From contig DATLJD010000011.1 in assembly GCA_035539135.1 (NCBI GenBank), positions 62,001 through 126,000 on the forward strand: a stretch of DNA of 64,000 nt, in the 5' to 3' direction. The notes under the pieces are model-generated. The model saw only the letters and a program-made list of their open reading frames with translations. It was not told the DNA's origin and searched no databases. The stretch comes from JABFWF01 sp035539135. GTDB taxonomy: Bacteria; Pseudomonadota; Gammaproteobacteria; Xanthomonadales; Xanthomonadaceae. Below, in pieces: positions 26,902-38,031 of this stretch. Position 1 is the stretch's first letter. Each line of letters starts with the position of its first letter. Both the position numbers and the translations under genes were made by a program.

Positions 26902-28391
26902 GCGCGATGCGCCTCGCCGAGCTGCTGCCGGACGTGCCGGGCATCCCCGCCGGCCTCGCGATCGACGGGCTGGTGATGGACAGCCGCGCGGTCGCGCCGG
27001 GCTACGGCTTCGTCGCGATCGCCGGCTTCGGCACCCATGGCCTCGCGTTCGCGCAGCAGGCGCGCGCCGCCGGCGCCGCCGCGATCCTGTTCGAGCCGCC
27101 GGCGCCGGAGGAATACCCGGCGCCCGCCGACGCGATCCCGGTGCCCGGCCTGCGCGCGCGCCTGGGCGACATGGGCGACCGCTTCCATGGGCAGCCGTCG
27201 CGCGCGATGACCGTGGTCGGCGTCACCGGCACCAACGGCAAGACCTCGACCGTGCAGCTGCTGGCGCAGGCCTGGACCCTGCTCGGCACGCGCGCGGGCA
27301 GCATCGGCACGCTCGGCGCCGGCCTGCACGGCGCGGTCGCGCCGACCGGCTTCACCACCCCGCTGGTGCTGCAGACCCACGAGCTGTTCGCCGGCCTGCG
27401 CGCGCAGGGCGCGCAGGCGGTGGCGATGGAGGTCAGCTCGCACGCGCTCGACCAGGGCCGCGCGGCGGGCGTGCATTTCGACGTCGCGGTGTTCACCAAC
27501 CTCACCCGCGACCACCTCGACTACCACGGCGACATGGCGAATTACGGCGCGGCCAAGGCCAAGCTGTTCGCCTGGCCGGGGCTGCGGGCTGCGGTGGTCA
27601 ACCTCGACGACGCCTTCGGCGCGACCCTGCTGGCCGGGCTGCCGGCGAGCGTGCGCGGGGTCGGCGTCAGCTCGCGCGGCGCGCAGGCGGAAGTGCGCGC
27701 GGAGCGCGTGCGCCTGGGTCCGGACGGCATCGCCTTCGACCTGGTGCTGGGCGACGCGCGCCGCGGCCTGCAGTCGCCGCTGCTCGGCCGCTTCAACGTC
27801 GACAACCTGCTGGCGGTCGCCGGTGTGTTGCACGCGCTGGGCGAAAGCCCGGATGCGATCGCGCGGGTGCTGGCGCAGCTGCAGCCGGTGGCTGGCCGCA
27901 TGAACCGGCTCGGCGGCGGCGCGCAGCCGCTGGTGGTCGTCGACTACGCGCACACGCCCGACGCGCTGGAACAGGCGCTGGCCACGCTGCGCGCGCACGC
28001 GCCGGCACGGCTGACCTGCGTGTTCGGTTGCGGCGGCGAGCGCGACCGCGGCAAGCGCCCGCAGATGGCGGCGATCGCGGAGGCCGGCGCCGACCGGGTG
28101 ATCGTCACCGACGACAATCCGCGCGGCGAGGACGGCGATGCGATCGTCGCCGACATCCTGGCCGGCTTCGCCGACAAGACCGCGATCCGGGTCGAGCGCG
28201 ACCGCGCCCGCGCGATCGCACTGGCGATCGGCGAGGCGAGCGCGGACGACATCGTGCTGGTCGCCGGCAAGGGCCACGAGCCCTACCAGGAAGTCGCCGG
28301 CGTGCGCCATCCCTTCGACGACCGCGAGACCGCCGCGCAGGTGCTGGCGCGGCTGCGGTCCGATCACAGCCCGCAAGGAGTGCGTGCATGA
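26898..28391 (+). CDS. murE: UDP-MurNAc-tripeptide synthetase MurE
   Basis: MurE adds the third amino acid to UDP-MurNAc-L-Ala-D-Glu. The 497-residue ligase has the three Mur domains, with the ATP loop TGTNGKTST at residues 110-118. The DNPR motif in [11 protein letters not shown] near residue 400 marks specificity for meso-diaminopimelate, the Gram-negative pattern. The likely start is the GTG at 26898, which overlaps the ftsI stop (GTGA); an ATG at 26907 is an alternative only three codons later. Its stop overlaps murF by 4 nt. Confidence 0.97.
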   Translation: MSAMRLAELLPDVPGIPAGLAIDGLVMDSRAVAPGYGFVAIAGFGTHGLAFAQQARAAGAAAILFEPPAPEEYPAPADAIPVPGLRARLGDMGDRFHGQPSRAMTVVGVTGTNGKTSTVQLLAQAWTLLGTRAGSIGTLGAGLHGAVAPTGFTTPLVLQTHELFAGLRAQGAQAVAMEVSSHALDQGRAAGVHFDVAVFTNLTRDHLDYHGDMANYGAAKAKLFAWPGLRAAVVNLDDAFGATLLAGLPASVRGVGVSSRGAQAEVRAERVRLGPDGIAFDLVLGDARRGLQSPLLGRFNVDNLLAVAGVLHALGESPDAIARVLAQLQPVAGRMNRLGGGAQPLVVVDYAHTPDALEQALATLRAHAPARLTCVFGCGGERDRGKRPQMAAIAEAGADRVIVTDDNPRGEDGDAIVADILAGFADKTAIRVERDRARAIALAIGEASADDIVLVAGKGHEPYQEVAGVRHPFDDRETAAQVLARLRSDHSPQGVRA

Positions 28392-29827
28392 AGCCGGTCG
28401 CCCTCAGCCGCATCGCCAGCTGGACCCACGGCCGGATCGCCGGCGCCGACGCCCGCGTCGGCGAGCGGCCCGGCGTCGACGTGCCCGGCTTCGACATGCC
28501 CGGCTTCGACATGCTGATCGACGCGGTGTCCACCGACACCCGCACCCTCGACGCGCGCGACGGCCGCGCGACCCTGTTCGTCGCGCTCAAGGGCGAGCGC
28601 TTCGACGGCCACGAGCACGTCGCCACCGCGCTGGAAGCCGGCGCGCGCGCCGCGATGGTGGCGCGCCCGGTGGACGTGGCGATCCCGCAGTTGCTGGTCG
28701 CCGACACCGAGCACGCGCTGGCGGCACTGGCCGCGGGAGTCCAGCACGGCCGCGACGGCAAGGTCGTCGCGATCACCGGCAGCAACGGCAAAACCAGCGT
28801 CAAGACGCTGGCCTTGGCGATCCTCGAGCGCGCCGGTCGCGCCTACGCCAATCCGGGCAACCGCAACAACGAGATCGGCCTGCCGCTGGCGGTGATCGAC
28901 GCGCCGGAAGACGCGCAGTTCTCGATCTACGAGATGGGCGCCGGCAAACCGGGCGACATCGCCTACCTGACCGCGATCGCGCGGCCCGACGTCGCCCTCG
29001 TCAACAATGTCGCGCCGGCGCACCTGGAGCGCATGGGCAGCCTGCTCGGCGTCGCCGACACCAAGGCCGCGATCTACGACGCGCTGCCGCCCGGTGGGGT
29101 CGCGGTGATCAACGCCGACGACGCCTTCGCGCCGTACTTCGCCGAGCGCGCGCACGGCCGCCGGCTGCTCCGCTTCGGGCTGGAGGCGAGCGCCGACCTC
29201 ACCGCGCGCGAGCTGGTCGCCGACGCCGAGGGCTCGCGCTTCGTGCTGGTCACGCCGCAGGGCGAGGTGCCGGTGACGCTGGCGCTGCCCGGCCGCCACA
29301 ACGTGCTCAACGCATTGGCCGCGGCGTCGCTGGCACTGGGCGCGGGCGCGCCGCTGCAGGCGATCGGCGAGGGCCTGGCCGCCGCGCGCGCGGTCGCCGG
29401 GCGCCTGGTCGCCCACCGCCTCACCGGCGGCGCGCTGCTGATCGACGACAGCTACAACGCCAACCCGGGTTCGCTCAACGCGGCGATCGACACCCTCGCC
29501 TCTTCGCCCGGCGCGCGCTGGCTGGTGCTCGGCGACATGCGCGAACTCGGCGCCGACGCGCAGGCGCTGCACGCCGAGGCGGGACGCCGCGCGAAGGCGG
29601 CGGGGCTCGCACGCCTGTTCACCCTCGGCCCGCTGAGCGCGGCGGCGAGCGAGGCCTTCGGCGCCGGCGCCGCCCATTTCGACAGCCACGAGGCGCTCGC
29701 CGACGCGGTGCGCGCCGAACTGGGCCCGGAGGTGCGCGTGCTGGTCAAGGGCTCGCGCGGCAGCGCGATGGATCGGGTCGTGCGCGCGCTGCTCGCGGCG
29801 GACAAGGGGGACACGCATGCTGCTTGA
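28388..29827 (+). CDS. murF: UDP-MurNAc-tripeptide--D-Ala-D-Ala ligase MurF
   Basis: MurF attaches D-Ala-D-Ala to complete the UDP-MurNAc-pentapeptide. The 479-residue enzyme shows the ATP loop TGSNGKTS at residues 130-137, [24 protein letters not shown] and [11 protein letters not shown]. Near residues 33-43 the repeated unit [11 protein letters not shown] comes from a 15-bp tandem duplication in the DNA (about 28485-28514). It looks like a recent slippage event in a loop of the N-terminal domain. The ATG overlaps murE by 4 nt, and mraY starts 11 nt before the murF stop. Confidence 0.97.
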   Translation: MKPVALSRIASWTHGRIAGADARVGERPGVDVPGFDMPGFDMLIDAVSTDTRTLDARDGRATLFVALKGERFDGHEHVATALEAGARAAMVARPVDVAIPQLLVADTEHALAALAAGVQHGRDGKVVAITGSNGKTSVKTLALAILERAGRAYANPGNRNNEIGLPLAVIDAPEDAQFSIYEMGAGKPGDIAYLTAIARPDVALVNNVAPAHLERMGSLLGVADTKAAIYDALPPGGVAVINADDAFAPYFAERAHGRRLLRFGLEASADLTARELVADAEGSRFVLVTPQGEVPVTLALPGRHNVLNALAAASLALGAGAPLQAIGEGLAAARAVAGRLVAHRLTGGALLIDDSYNANPGSLNAAIDTLASSPGARWLVLGDMRELGADAQALHAEAGRRAKAAGLARLFTLGPLSAAASEAFGAGAAHFDSHEALADAVRAELGPEVRVLVKGSRGSAMDRVVRALLAADKGDTHAA

Positions 29828-30899
29828 ACTGACCCGCTGGCTGGAACAGCTGCAGGGCCTGTTCGGCCTGTTCGGCTACCTCACCTTCCGCGGCATCCTG
29901 AGCGCGCTGACCGCGCTCGCGCTGTCGCTGTGGTGGGGGCCGGCGGTGATCCGCAAGCTCGCCGAGTTCAAGGGCCAGCCGATCCGCACCGACGGCCCGC
30001 AGACCCACTTCAGCAAGGCCGGCACGCCGACCATGGGCGGCGCGCTGATCCTGGTCACGGTGCTGGCGTCGGTGCTGCTGTGGGGCGACCTGCGCAACAA
30101 GTACGTGTGGGTCGTGCTGGTGGTGATGGCGGCGTTCGGCGCGATCGGCTGGTACGACGACTGGATCAAGATCGCGCGCCGCGATCCGAACGGGCTGAAG
30201 TCGCGCTGGAAGTACCTGGCGCAGTCGCTGTTCGGGCTGGCCGCGGGCATCTACCTCTACGCCTACGCCGACGTCCCGGCGGCGACCACCTTCTACGTGC
30301 CGTTCTTCAAGTCGGTGGCGTTGCCGCTGGCCGGCGTCGGCTTCGTCGCGATCGCCTACTTCTGGATCGTCGGCTTCTCCAACGCGGTCAACCTGACCGA
30401 CGGCCTCGACGGCCTGGCGATCATGCCCAGCGTGCTGGTCGCCTGCGCGCTCGGCATCTTCGCGTACGCCTCCGGCAACGCGGTGTTCTCCAGCTACCTG
30501 CAGATCCCCGCGGTGCCGGGTGCCGGCGAGCTGGTGGTCATCTGCGCGGCGATCGCCGGCGCCGGCCTCGGCTTCCTGTGGTTCAACACCTACCCGGCGA
30601 TGGTCTTCATGGGCGACATCGGCGCGCTCGCGCTGGGCGCCGTGCTCGGCACCGTCGCGGTGATCGTCCGCCAGGAACTGGTGCTGGTGATCATGGGCGG
30701 CATCTTCGTGGTCGAGACGCTGTCGGTGATGATCCAGGTGGCGTCGTTCAAGCTCACCGGCAAGCGCGTGTTCCGGATGGCGCCGATCCACCACCACTTC
30801 GAGCTCAAGGGCTGGCCGGAGCCGCGCGTGATCGTGCGCTTCTGGATCATCTCGGTGGTGCTGGTGCTGGTCGGCCTGGCCACGTTGAAGGTGCGCTGA
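29817..30899 (+). CDS. mraY: Phospho-MurNAc-pentapeptide translocase MraY
   Basis: MraY transfers phospho-MurNAc-pentapeptide from UDP to undecaprenyl phosphate, forming lipid I at the inner membrane. The 360-residue protein has about ten membrane helices and the family motifs [20 protein letters not shown] (the Asp pair binding magnesium), [10 protein letters not shown] and the cytoplasmic [17 protein letters not shown]. It begins 11 nt before the murF stop, and its own stop overlaps ftsW by 1 nt (TGATG). The length is standard for gammaproteobacteria. Confidence 0.98.
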   Translation: MLLELTRWLEQLQGLFGLFGYLTFRGILSALTALALSLWWGPAVIRKLAEFKGQPIRTDGPQTHFSKAGTPTMGGALILVTVLASVLLWGDLRNKYVWVVLVVMAAFGAIGWYDDWIKIARRDPNGLKSRWKYLAQSLFGLAAGIYLYAYADVPAATTFYVPFFKSVALPLAGVGFVAIAYFWIVGFSNAVNLTDGLDGLAIMPSVLVACALGIFAYASGNAVFSSYLQIPAVPGAGELVVICAAIAGAGLGFLWFNTYPAMVFMGDIGALALGAVLGTVAVIVRQELVLVIMGGIFVVETLSVMIQVASFKLTGKRVFRMAPIHHHFELKGWPEPRVIVRFWIISVVLVLVGLATLKVR

Positions 30900-32245
30900 T
30901 GGGCTTGTTCGGCAACCGCCAGGCCACCCGACTCGACGCCATCCCCGGGCGCTTCGACCCGTGGCTGCTGGGGGTGTCGGTCGCGCTCGCCTGCTTCGGC
31001 GTGGTGATGGTCGCGTCCAGTTCGATCGCGATCGGCGAGGGCATGGATGTCGGGCCGTTCTACTTCCTGTCGCGCCACCTGCTGTTCCTCGCGCTCGGCG
31101 CCGGCCTGGCGCTGGTGGTGATGCGGATGGAGCTGAAGGACGTCGAGCGGCTCGGCCACTGGTTGCTGCTCGGCTGCTTCGTGCTGCTGCTGCTGGTGTT
31201 CGTGCCCGGCCTGGGCGGGCGCATCAACGGCGCGCGGCGATGGCTCAACCTGGTGGTGGTGCGCTTCCAGGTGGTGGAGGCGGTCAAGGTGATGTACATC
31301 ATCTGGCTCGCCGGCTACCTCAAGCGCTTCAGCGAGGAAGTGCGGGCGACCTGGCCGGCGATGCTCAAGCCGCTCGGCGTCGCCGGCGGCCTGGTCGGGC
31401 TGCTGCTGCTGCAGCCGGACTTCGGTTCCTCGTCGCTGGTGCTGGCGATCACCGCCGGCATGCTGGTGCTGGGCGGCGTGAACATGCCGCGCATGTCCGG
31501 ACCGGTGCTGGGCGGACTGGTGCTGATGGCGGGCATCGCGATCGCCGAACCCTACCGCGTGCGCCGCTTCACCTCGTTCGTCGATCCGTGGGCGGACCCG
31601 TTCAACAGCGGCTACCAGCTCACCAACGCGCTGATGGCCGTCGGGCGCGGCGAATGGTTCGGGGTCGGACTGGGCGCGTCGGTGCAGAAGCTCGCCTACC
31701 TGCCGGAGGCGCACACCGACTTCATCCTCGCGGTGATCGCCGAGGAGCTCGGCTTCGTCGGCGTGTGCGCGGTGATCGGGATGTACGCGCTGCTGGCCGG
31801 GCGCGCGTTCTGGATCGGCCTGCGCTGCGCCGAGATGCGCCGCCATTTCGCCGGCTACGTCGCGTTCGGCGTCGCCCTGTGGATGAGCCTGCAGAGCTTC
31901 GTTTCGATCGGGGTCAACCTCGGCCTGCTGCCGACCAAGGGCCTGACCTTGCCGCTGATTTCCTCCGGCGGCTCCAGCGTGCTCATGACCTGCGTCGCGC
32001 TCGGCCTGCTGCTGCGCGTGTCCTACGAACTCGATCGCGCCGAACGCCAGGTCGCGCGCGTGCGCGGCGAAGCGGGGCAGGTGGCGCAGTCCGCGCCGCG
32101 CGTCGCCACCGCGGGCCCGGCGCCGGCGGCGACGCCCGCGCCGGCGTCGGCGGCGCGCGGCACCAGCCGCCTGCGCCCGCGTATCGAACCGACCCTCGGC
32201 GCCGCGCCGGGCGCGGCCTCGCTGGGCCTGAGGAAGGGCGCATGA
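30899..32245 (+). CDS. ftsW: Septal peptidoglycan glycosyltransferase FtsW
   Basis: FtsW is the SEDS-family polymerase of septal peptidoglycan, paired with FtsI. The 448-residue product has about ten transmembrane helices. Signatures include [17 protein letters not shown], the catalytic-loop region around [36 protein letters not shown] and [14 protein letters not shown]. The C-terminal ~55 residues form an Ala/Pro-rich cytoplasmic tail (from about residue 390), longer than in E. coli. The ATG overlaps the mraY stop (TGATG), and the stop overlaps the murG start by 4 nt. Confidence 0.97.
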   Translation: MGLFGNRQATRLDAIPGRFDPWLLGVSVALACFGVVMVASSSIAIGEGMDVGPFYFLSRHLLFLALGAGLALVVMRMELKDVERLGHWLLLGCFVLLLLVFVPGLGGRINGARRWLNLVVVRFQVVEAVKVMYIIWLAGYLKRFSEEVRATWPAMLKPLGVAGGLVGLLLLQPDFGSSSLVLAITAGMLVLGGVNMPRMSGPVLGGLVLMAGIAIAEPYRVRRFTSFVDPWADPFNSGYQLTNALMAVGRGEWFGVGLGASVQKLAYLPEAHTDFILAVIAEELGFVGVCAVIGMYALLAGRAFWIGLRCAEMRRHFAGYVAFGVALWMSLQSFVSIGVNLGLLPTKGLTLPLISSGGSSVLMTCVALGLLLRVSYELDRAERQVARVRGEAGQVAQSAPRVATAGPAPAATPAPASAARGTSRLRPRIEPTLGAAPGAASLGLRKGA

Positions 32246-33327
32246 GCGGCCTGGGCGCCCACGTCATGATCCTCGCCGGCGGCACCGGCGGGCACATCTT
32301 CCCGGGTCTCGCGGTGGCGGCGGCGTTGCGCGCGCGCGGCGCGACCGTGTCCTGGCTCGGTGCCGACGGCGCGATGGAAACGCGGCTGGTGCCGCAGCAC
32401 GGGATCGCGCTCGACACCATCGCGGTGCGCGGCCTGCGCGGCAAGGGCCTGGCGGCGCTGGCGACCGCGCCGTTGCGGGTGCTGGCGGCGGTGCGTGCCG
32501 CCACCCGCGTACTGCGCGCGCGCCGGCCCGACGCGGTGATCAGCTTCGGCGGGTATGCCGCCGGCCCCGGCGGCCTCGCCGCGCGCCTGCGCGGCACGCC
32601 GCTGATCGTGCACGAGCAGAACCGCGCGCCCGGTCTCACCAACCGGGTGCTGGCGCGCTTCGCCCGCGCGGTGCTCACCGGTTTCCCGGACAGCTTCCCC
32701 GGCGTACCGGAGCAGTGGGTCGGCAACCCGGTGCGCGACGACATCGCCGCGCTGCCGCCGCCCGCCGACCGCCTCGCCCGCCGCGCCGGCGCGATGCGGG
32801 TGCTGGTGCTCGGCGGCAGCCAGGGCGCGCGCGCGCTCAACGACGCGGTGCCGCGCGCGCTGGCTGCGCTGACCGGCAGCGTCGAGGTCCGTCACCAGTG
32901 CGGCGAGAAGCTGCGCGAAGGCGCGGAACTCGCCTACGCCCAGGCCGGCGTCGCCGCCTCCGTGGAACCCTTCATCGCCGACATGGCGCAGGCCTACGCC
33001 TGGGCCGACGTCGTGGTCTGCCGTGCCGGGGCGCTGACGCTCGCCGAGATCTGCGCGGCAGGAGTCGGCAGCGTGCTGGTGCCGTTCCCGCAGGCGGTCG
33101 ACGACCACCAGACCCGCAACGCCGAATACCTGGTCGAGCGCGGCGCCGCGCTGCTGCTGCCGCAGGGCGGGGCGCTGGTCGAGGAGCTGCGCTCGGTGCT
33201 GGCGATGCTCGCCAGCGATCCGGCGCGGCGCCTGCAGATGGCGCAGTCCGCGCGCGCACTGGCGAAACCCGACGCGGCCGAGCGGGTCGCGGCCATCGTC
33301 CTGGACGTCATCGGAGGACGCGCATGA
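32242..33327 (+). CDS. murG: UDP-GlcNAc:lipid I N-acetylglucosaminyltransferase MurG
   Basis: MurG adds GlcNAc to lipid I to make lipid II on the cytoplasmic face of the inner membrane. The 361-residue GT28 enzyme shows the G-loop [15 protein letters not shown] near residues 10-24, [39 protein letters not shown] and the donor-binding [24 protein letters not shown] followed by DDHQTRNA. The ATG overlaps the ftsW stop by 4 nt, and the stop overlaps murC. Confidence 0.98.
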   Translation: MSGLGAHVMILAGGTGGHIFPGLAVAAALRARGATVSWLGADGAMETRLVPQHGIALDTIAVRGLRGKGLAALATAPLRVLAAVRAATRVLRARRPDAVISFGGYAAGPGGLAARLRGTPLIVHEQNRAPGLTNRVLARFARAVLTGFPDSFPGVPEQWVGNPVRDDIAALPPPADRLARRAGAMRVLVLGGSQGARALNDAVPRALAALTGSVEVRHQCGEKLREGAELAYAQAGVAASVEPFIADMAQAYAWADVVVCRAGALTLAEICAAGVGSVLVPFPQAVDDHQTRNAEYLVERGAALLLPQGGALVEELRSVLAMLASDPARRLQMAQSARALAKPDAAERVAAIVLDVIGGRA

Positions 33328-34793
33328 GCGCGCTGCGCCGCCTGCTCGCGACCCGCGACCTGGCCCAGGCCGACGTCGCCCGCGCCGGCCCGGAGGGCCG
33401 GCCGGCGCGCGTGCACTTCGTCGGCATCGGTGGCGTGGGCATGAGCGGGATAGCAGAGGTGCTGTGCACGCTCGGCTACCAGGTTTCCGGCTCGGACAAC
33501 GCCGACAACGCGACCACCCGCCGCCTGGCGAAGCTCGGCGCGACCGTGTCCCGCGGCCACGACGCCGCCCACGTGCACGGCGCCGACTGCGTCGTCGTCT
33601 CGAGCGCGATCAAGCAGGACAACCCCGAGCTGGTTGAGGCGCGCGCGCGGCGGATCCCGGTCGTGCCGCGCGCCGAGATGCTGGCCGAGCTGATGCGCTT
33701 CCGCCGCGGCATCGCGATCGCCGGCACCCACGGCAAGACCACCACCACCTCGCTCACCGCCAGCGTGCTCGGCGAGGGTGGTCTCGATCCGACCTTCGTG
33801 ATCGGCGGCCAGCTGCTTGCCGCCGGCGCCAACGCGCGCCTGGGCGGCGGCGACTGGCTGGTCGCGGAGGCCGACGAGAGCGACGGCAGCTTCCTGCGCC
33901 TCAACCCGCTGGTCGCGGTGGTCACCAACATCGATGCCGACCACCTGGAGAACTACGGCGGCGACTTCGCCCGCGTGCAGGCGGCGTTCGCCGAGTTCCT
34001 GCACCGGCTGCCGTTCTACGGCCTCGCGGTGCTGTGCATCGACGATCCGGAGGTCGAGGCGCTGGCCCGGGCGACGTCCCGCCACGTGATGACCTACGGC
34101 TTCCACGCCGAAGCCGACGTGCGCGCCGACGACGTGCGCCAGGACGGCCGCTGCATGCGCTTCACCCTGTGCCTGCCGGACGGCACCCGCGTGCCGGTCG
34201 AGCTGGCGCTGCCCGGCCGCCACAACGTGCAGAACGCGCTCGCCGCCGCGACCATCGGCTGGCAGCTCGGGATCGAACCGGCGGCGATCGCGGAGGCGCT
34301 GCGCAAGTTCGCCGGCATCGGCCGCCGCTTCAACCTGCTGGCGCAACTCACCACCGCGAAGGGCGCGACGGTGCAGCTGGTGGACGACTACGGCCACCAC
34401 CCGAAGGAGCTGGAGGCGGTGTTCGCCGCGGCGCGCGGCGGCTGGCCGGACAAGCGGCTGGTGGTCGCCTTCCAACCGCACCGCTACACCCGCACCCGCG
34501 ACCTGTTCGACGAGTTCGCCGCGGTGCTGTCGGGCGTGGACGCGCTGGTGCTGACCGAGGTGTACCCGGCCGGCGAGGCGCCGATCGCCGGCGCCGACGC
34601 CAAGGCGCTGGCGCGCGCGATCCGCACCCGTGGCCGCGTGGATCCGGTGGTGGTCGGGGGCCCGTCCGAACTCGCCGGCGTGCTGCCCGACATCCTGCGG
34701 GACGGCGACCTGCTGCTGCTGATGGGCGCGGGCGACATCGGCCACGCGGCGCAGCAGCTGGCGCAACAGGGATTCGAAGGAGCAAGCACGTGA
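33324..34793 (+). CDS. murC: UDP-MurNAc--L-alanine ligase MurC
   Basis: MurC starts the peptide stem by adding L-Ala to UDP-MurNAc. The 489-residue protein has the N-terminal dinucleotide-like [17 protein letters not shown], the ATP loop GTHGKTTTT at residues 134-142, [22 protein letters not shown] and [10 protein letters not shown]. About 20 residues before the first strand form a basic leader that is longer than usual but keeps the 4-nt overlap with murG. Its stop overlaps the ddlB GTG. Confidence 0.98.
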   Translation: MSALRRLLATRDLAQADVARAGPEGRPARVHFVGIGGVGMSGIAEVLCTLGYQVSGSDNADNATTRRLAKLGATVSRGHDAAHVHGADCVVVSSAIKQDNPELVEARARRIPVVPRAEMLAELMRFRRGIAIAGTHGKTTTTSLTASVLGEGGLDPTFVIGGQLLAAGANARLGGGDWLVAEADESDGSFLRLNPLVAVVTNIDADHLENYGGDFARVQAAFAEFLHRLPFYGLAVLCIDDPEVEALARATSRHVMTYGFHAEADVRADDVRQDGRCMRFTLCLPDGTRVPVELALPGRHNVQNALAAATIGWQLGIEPAAIAEALRKFAGIGRRFNLLAQLTTAKGATVQLVDDYGHHPKELEAVFAAARGGWPDKRLVVAFQPHRYTRTRDLFDEFAAVLSGVDALVLTEVYPAGEAPIAGADAKALARAIRTRGRVDPVVVGGPSELAGVLPDILRDGDLLLLMGAGDIGHAAQQLAQQGFEGAST

Positions 34794-35770
34794 ACGCATC
34801 GGTCTTCCCGCCGCGCCGCATCGACGATGCGAAGGCTTTCGGCCGCGTCGCCGTGCTGATGGGCGGCACCAGCGCCGAGCGCGAGGTGTCGCTGGATTCC
34901 GGGCGCAACGTGCTCGAGGCGCTGCGCTCGCGCGGCGTGGACGCGCACGCGGTGGACGGCATTCCGGCGCTGGCGGTGGCCCTGGTGCACCGCCAGTTCG
35001 ACCGCGTCTTCAACATCCTGCACGGCAACAAGGGCGGCGGCGAGGACGGCGTGCTGCAGGGCCTGCTGGAGGCGCTGCGGGTACCGTACACCGGCTCCGG
35101 CGTGCTCGGCACCGCGCTTGCCATGGACAAGATCCGCAGCAAGCAGGTGTGGCTGAGCCTGGACCTGCCGACGCCGACCTACGTGCGCCTCGCCAGCTCC
35201 GAAAAGAACGCGCGCGACGACGTGCACGCGGCGGCGCGCCGGATCGGCTTGCCGGTGATCGTCAAGCCGGCCTGCGAGGGATCCAGCGTCGGCGTCTCGC
35301 GGGTGTTCACCGAAGCCGACCTCGACGACGCGGTCGCGCTCGCGGCGAAATATCCCGGCGAGCTGCTGATGGAGCAGCTGATCGAGGGCGACGAACTCAC
35401 CGTCGGCATCCTCGGCGAGGTCGCGCTGCCGTCGATCCGGATCGTGCCCAAGGGCCAGTGGTACGACTACCACGCCAAGTACGTCGCCGAGGACACCCAG
35501 TACCTGTGCCCCGGCCTGGAGGGCGGCGCCGAGGACGAGATCCGCGCGCTCGCGCTGGCCGCCTTCCGGGCGCTCGACTGCCGCGGCTGGGGCCGGGTGG
35601 ACGTGATGCGCGACCGCGCCAGCGGCCGCTTCTTCCTGCTCGAGGCGAACACCGCGCCGGGCATGACCAGCCACTCGCTGGTGCCCAAGGCCGCGCGCCA
35701 GCTGGGCCTGCAATTCGACGAACTGTGCTGGCGGATCCTCGAGCAGACGCTGGAGGTGCCGGCGGCATGA
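34790..35770 (+). CDS. ddlB: D-alanine--D-alanine ligase
   Basis: Ddl makes the D-Ala-D-Ala dipeptide used by MurF. The 326-residue ATP-grasp enzyme shows [20 protein letters not shown] at residues 23-42, the [17 protein letters not shown] substrate loop, [30 protein letters not shown] and the C-terminal [17 protein letters not shown] with the metal-binding Glu/Asn. It starts with GTG at 34790, overlapping the murC stop (GTGA); AAGGAGC lies about 7 nt upstream. ftsQ overlaps its end by 4 nt. Confidence 0.97.
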   Translation: MNASVFPPRRIDDAKAFGRVAVLMGGTSAEREVSLDSGRNVLEALRSRGVDAHAVDGIPALAVALVHRQFDRVFNILHGNKGGGEDGVLQGLLEALRVPYTGSGVLGTALAMDKIRSKQVWLSLDLPTPTYVRLASSEKNARDDVHAAARRIGLPVIVKPACEGSSVGVSRVFTEADLDDAVALAAKYPGELLMEQLIEGDELTVGILGEVALPSIRIVPKGQWYDYHAKYVAEDTQYLCPGLEGGAEDEIRALALAAFRALDCRGWGRVDVMRDRASGRFFLLEANTAPGMTSHSLVPKAARQLGLQFDELCWRILEQTLEVPAA

Positions 35771-36600
35771 ACGCGCTGCTGCGCCTGCTCGCCTGGACGC
35801 TCGCGGTGGCCCTGGTCGCCGCGCCGGTGGTGGCCGTGCTCAACGGCTGGATCGGCGCCGACCGCTGGCCGCTGCGCACCCTGCGCGTGCAGGGCGACCT
35901 CGCGCGGGTGGACGCGGCGCGGGTGCGCGAGACGCTGCTGCCGTACGCACGCTCCGGCTTCTTCGCGGTCGAGCTGGGCGCGGCGCAGGCGGCGGTGGCG
36001 CGGCTGCCGTGGGTCGAGCACGCGGAAGTGCGCAAGCGCTGGCCGGACGTGCTGGAGGTACGCATCGTCGAACACCGCCCGTTCGCGCGCTGGGGCGAGG
36101 ACCGGCTGCTGTCCGAACACGGCCGCCTGTTCCCGTCGCGCGGCGCGGTGCCGCGCGGGCTGCCGCTGTTGGACGGGCCGGACGCGCGCGTGGCCGACGT
36201 GGTCGCGCTCTACAACGAATCGCGCGAGCTGTTCGCGCCTGGCGGCATCGGCGTGCGCGGGGTCGTGCTCGACCGTCGCGGCAGCTGGTCGCTCGAACTG
36301 GCCGACGGCACCGAGGTCGTGGTCGGCAGCCAGGAGCCACGCGCGCGGCTGGCCCGCTTCGCCCGCCTGCTGCCGCAGCTGCTGGCGCAGAAGCAGCAGC
36401 CGCTGGCGCGCGCGGACCTGCGCTACACCAATGGCTTCGCCCTGAGCTGGGCCGAACCGCAGGCCGGGGGCAAGCCCGCGCCCACTCCCGAGCGCGAGGC
36501 GCAGGGCGCCGCGCGCGCCACGCCGCTCGTCGCCGCGCCGTCCGCGCGCGCGGACGGGCGACCCGCATCCCGAATTCCGCAGCACGGCATCGCAGCATGA
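35767..36600 (+). CDS. ftsQ: Cell division protein FtsQ
   Basis: FtsQ links early and late divisome proteins and holds FtsB/FtsL. The 277-residue protein has a short cytoplasmic start, one membrane helix (about residues 9-27) and a POTRA domain ([22 protein letters not shown]). The FtsQ beta domain follows with [31 protein letters not shown] and ends near residue 225. The last ~45 residues are a Pro/Ala/Arg-rich extension without visible domain. It overlaps ddlB and ftsA by 4 nt each. Confidence 0.95.
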   Translation: MNALLRLLAWTLAVALVAAPVVAVLNGWIGADRWPLRTLRVQGDLARVDAARVRETLLPYARSGFFAVELGAAQAAVARLPWVEHAEVRKRWPDVLEVRIVEHRPFARWGEDRLLSEHGRLFPSRGAVPRGLPLLDGPDARVADVVALYNESRELFAPGGIGVRGVVLDRRGSWSLELADGTEVVVGSQEPRARLARFARLLPQLLAQKQQPLARADLRYTNGFALSWAEPQAGGKPAPTPEREAQGAARATPLVAAPSARADGRPASRIPQHGIAA

Positions 36601-37832
36601 ACCGCAAAGGCGACAAGTCCCTCATCGTCGGACTCGACATCGGCACCTCCAAGGTCGTCGCGCTGGTCGGCGAATATTCGCCGGGCAACGCGATCGAGGT
36701 GATCGGCATCGGCTCGCACGAATCGCGCGGCATGCGCCGCGGCGTGGTGGTGGACATCGACTCCACCGTGCAGTCGATCCAGCGCGCAATCGAGGAGGCC
36801 GAGCTGATGGCCGGCTGCGAGATCCGCTCGGTCTACGCCTCGATCTCCGGCAACCACATCCAGTGCCGCAACTCGCAGGGCGTGGCGCCGATCCGCGACG
36901 GCGAGGTGACCCACGCGGACCTCGACCGCGTGCTGGAGGCGGCCAAGGCGGTCGCGATCCCGGCCGACCAGCGGATCCTGCACGCGATCCCGCGCGACTA
37001 CGTGCTGGACGGCTCGCAGGAGGGCATCCGCAACCCGGTCGGCATGACCGGCGTGCGCCTCGAGGTGCACGCGCACCTGGTGATCTGCGCGCAGTCGGCC
37101 GCGACCAACATCAGCAAGTGCGTGCAGAAGTGCGGGCTGCAGGTCGACGACCTGATCCTCGGCGTGCTCGCCTCCAGCCAGGCGGTGCTGACCGCCGACG
37201 AGCGCGAGCTCGGCGTGGTGCTGGTCGACATCGGCGCCGGCACCACCGACATCGCGGTGTTCGTGCAGGGCGCGATCGCGCACACCGCGTCGCTGCCGAT
37301 CGCCGGCGACAAGGTCACCGAGGACATCGCGCACATGCTGCGCACGCCGACCCCGGAGGCCGAGCAGATCAAGGTCCGCTACGCCTGCGCGCTGGCGCAG
37401 CTGGCGACCTCCGAGGAATCCATCCAGGTGCCGAGCGTCGGCGACCGCCCGCCGCGGCGGCTGCCGCGGCAGTCGCTGGCGCAGGCGGTGCAGGCGCGCT
37501 ACGAGGAAATCTTCGAGATGGTGCAGGCGGAACTGCGCCGCTCCGGCTTCGAGCAGCACGTGCGCGCGGGCATGGTCCTGACCGGCGGCGCCGCGAAGAT
37601 GGAAGGCGTGGTGGAACTCGCCGAGGAGATGCTGCAGATGCCAGTGCGGGTGGGCATCCCGCAGCACGTGACCGGGCTCGGCGAAGTGGTCGGCAACCCG
37701 GTCCACGCGACCGGCGTCGGCCTGCTGCTGATGGGCAGCCAGATCGAATACCCGCGGCGGCCGGTGCTGCCGACCGGACGCGCGGGCAGCTTCCTCAACA
37801 AGCTCAAGAACTGGTACCGGGGCGAATTCTAG
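36597..37832 (+). CDS. ftsA: Cell division protein FtsA
   Basis: FtsA is the actin-like protein that anchors FtsZ filaments to the membrane. The 411-residue protein has the phosphate-1 motif VGLDIGTSKVVALVG at residues 10-24, the SHESRGMRRGVVVDI 1C-domain region, VVLVDIGAGTTDIAVF (phosphate 2) and MVLTGGAAKMEGV (adenosine motif). It ends in the membrane-binding amphipathic helix FLNKLKNWYRGEF. The ATG overlaps the ftsQ stop by 4 nt. It is followed by an unusually large 199-bp gap before ftsZ containing three hairpins. Confidence 0.98.
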   Translation: MNRKGDKSLIVGLDIGTSKVVALVGEYSPGNAIEVIGIGSHESRGMRRGVVVDIDSTVQSIQRAIEEAELMAGCEIRSVYASISGNHIQCRNSQGVAPIRDGEVTHADLDRVLEAAKAVAIPADQRILHAIPRDYVLDGSQEGIRNPVGMTGVRLEVHAHLVICAQSAATNISKCVQKCGLQVDDLILGVLASSQAVLTADERELGVVLVDIGAGTTDIAVFVQGAIAHTASLPIAGDKVTEDIAHMLRTPTPEAEQIKVRYACALAQLATSEESIQVPSVGDRPPRRLPRQSLAQAVQARYEEIFEMVQAELRRSGFEQHVRAGMVLTGGAAKMEGVVELAEEMLQMPVRVGIPQHVTGLGEVVGNPVHATGVGLLLMGSQIEYPRRPVLPTGRAGSFLNKLKNWYRGEF

Positions 37833-37870
37833 TCAATGCGAAAGATTGGGCTTCCAGCCGCAACTTTCGC

Positions 37871-37946
37871 GCGAACGGGTCGGGCAAAGCCTGCCCCGTT
37901 CGCCGGTCCGGACGGGGTCCGGGCCGCCGGCACATCCATGTGCCGG
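37871..37946 (+). promoter_or_regulatory. Three consecutive hairpins in the ftsA-ftsZ gap
   Basis: Hairpin 1 has 9-bp arms 37871-37879 and 37895-37903 with an inner GGGC/GCCT stem. Hairpin 2 spans 37905-37925 (GGTCCGGAC with GTCCGGGCC, one G-U pair). Hairpin 3 has arms CCGGCACAT and ATGTGCCGG at 37927-37946. None is followed by a T-run. They may be RNA processing or pausing signals, or a boundary between ftsQA and ftsZ messages. Confidence 0.5.
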
Positions 37947-38031
37947 ACACGTGGGCGGGCGGAACGGCGTAGCGATTTGCAGTAGTGCAACCCGATTGAC
38001 ATCCAGCAACACATAACAAGAGGACACGGAC

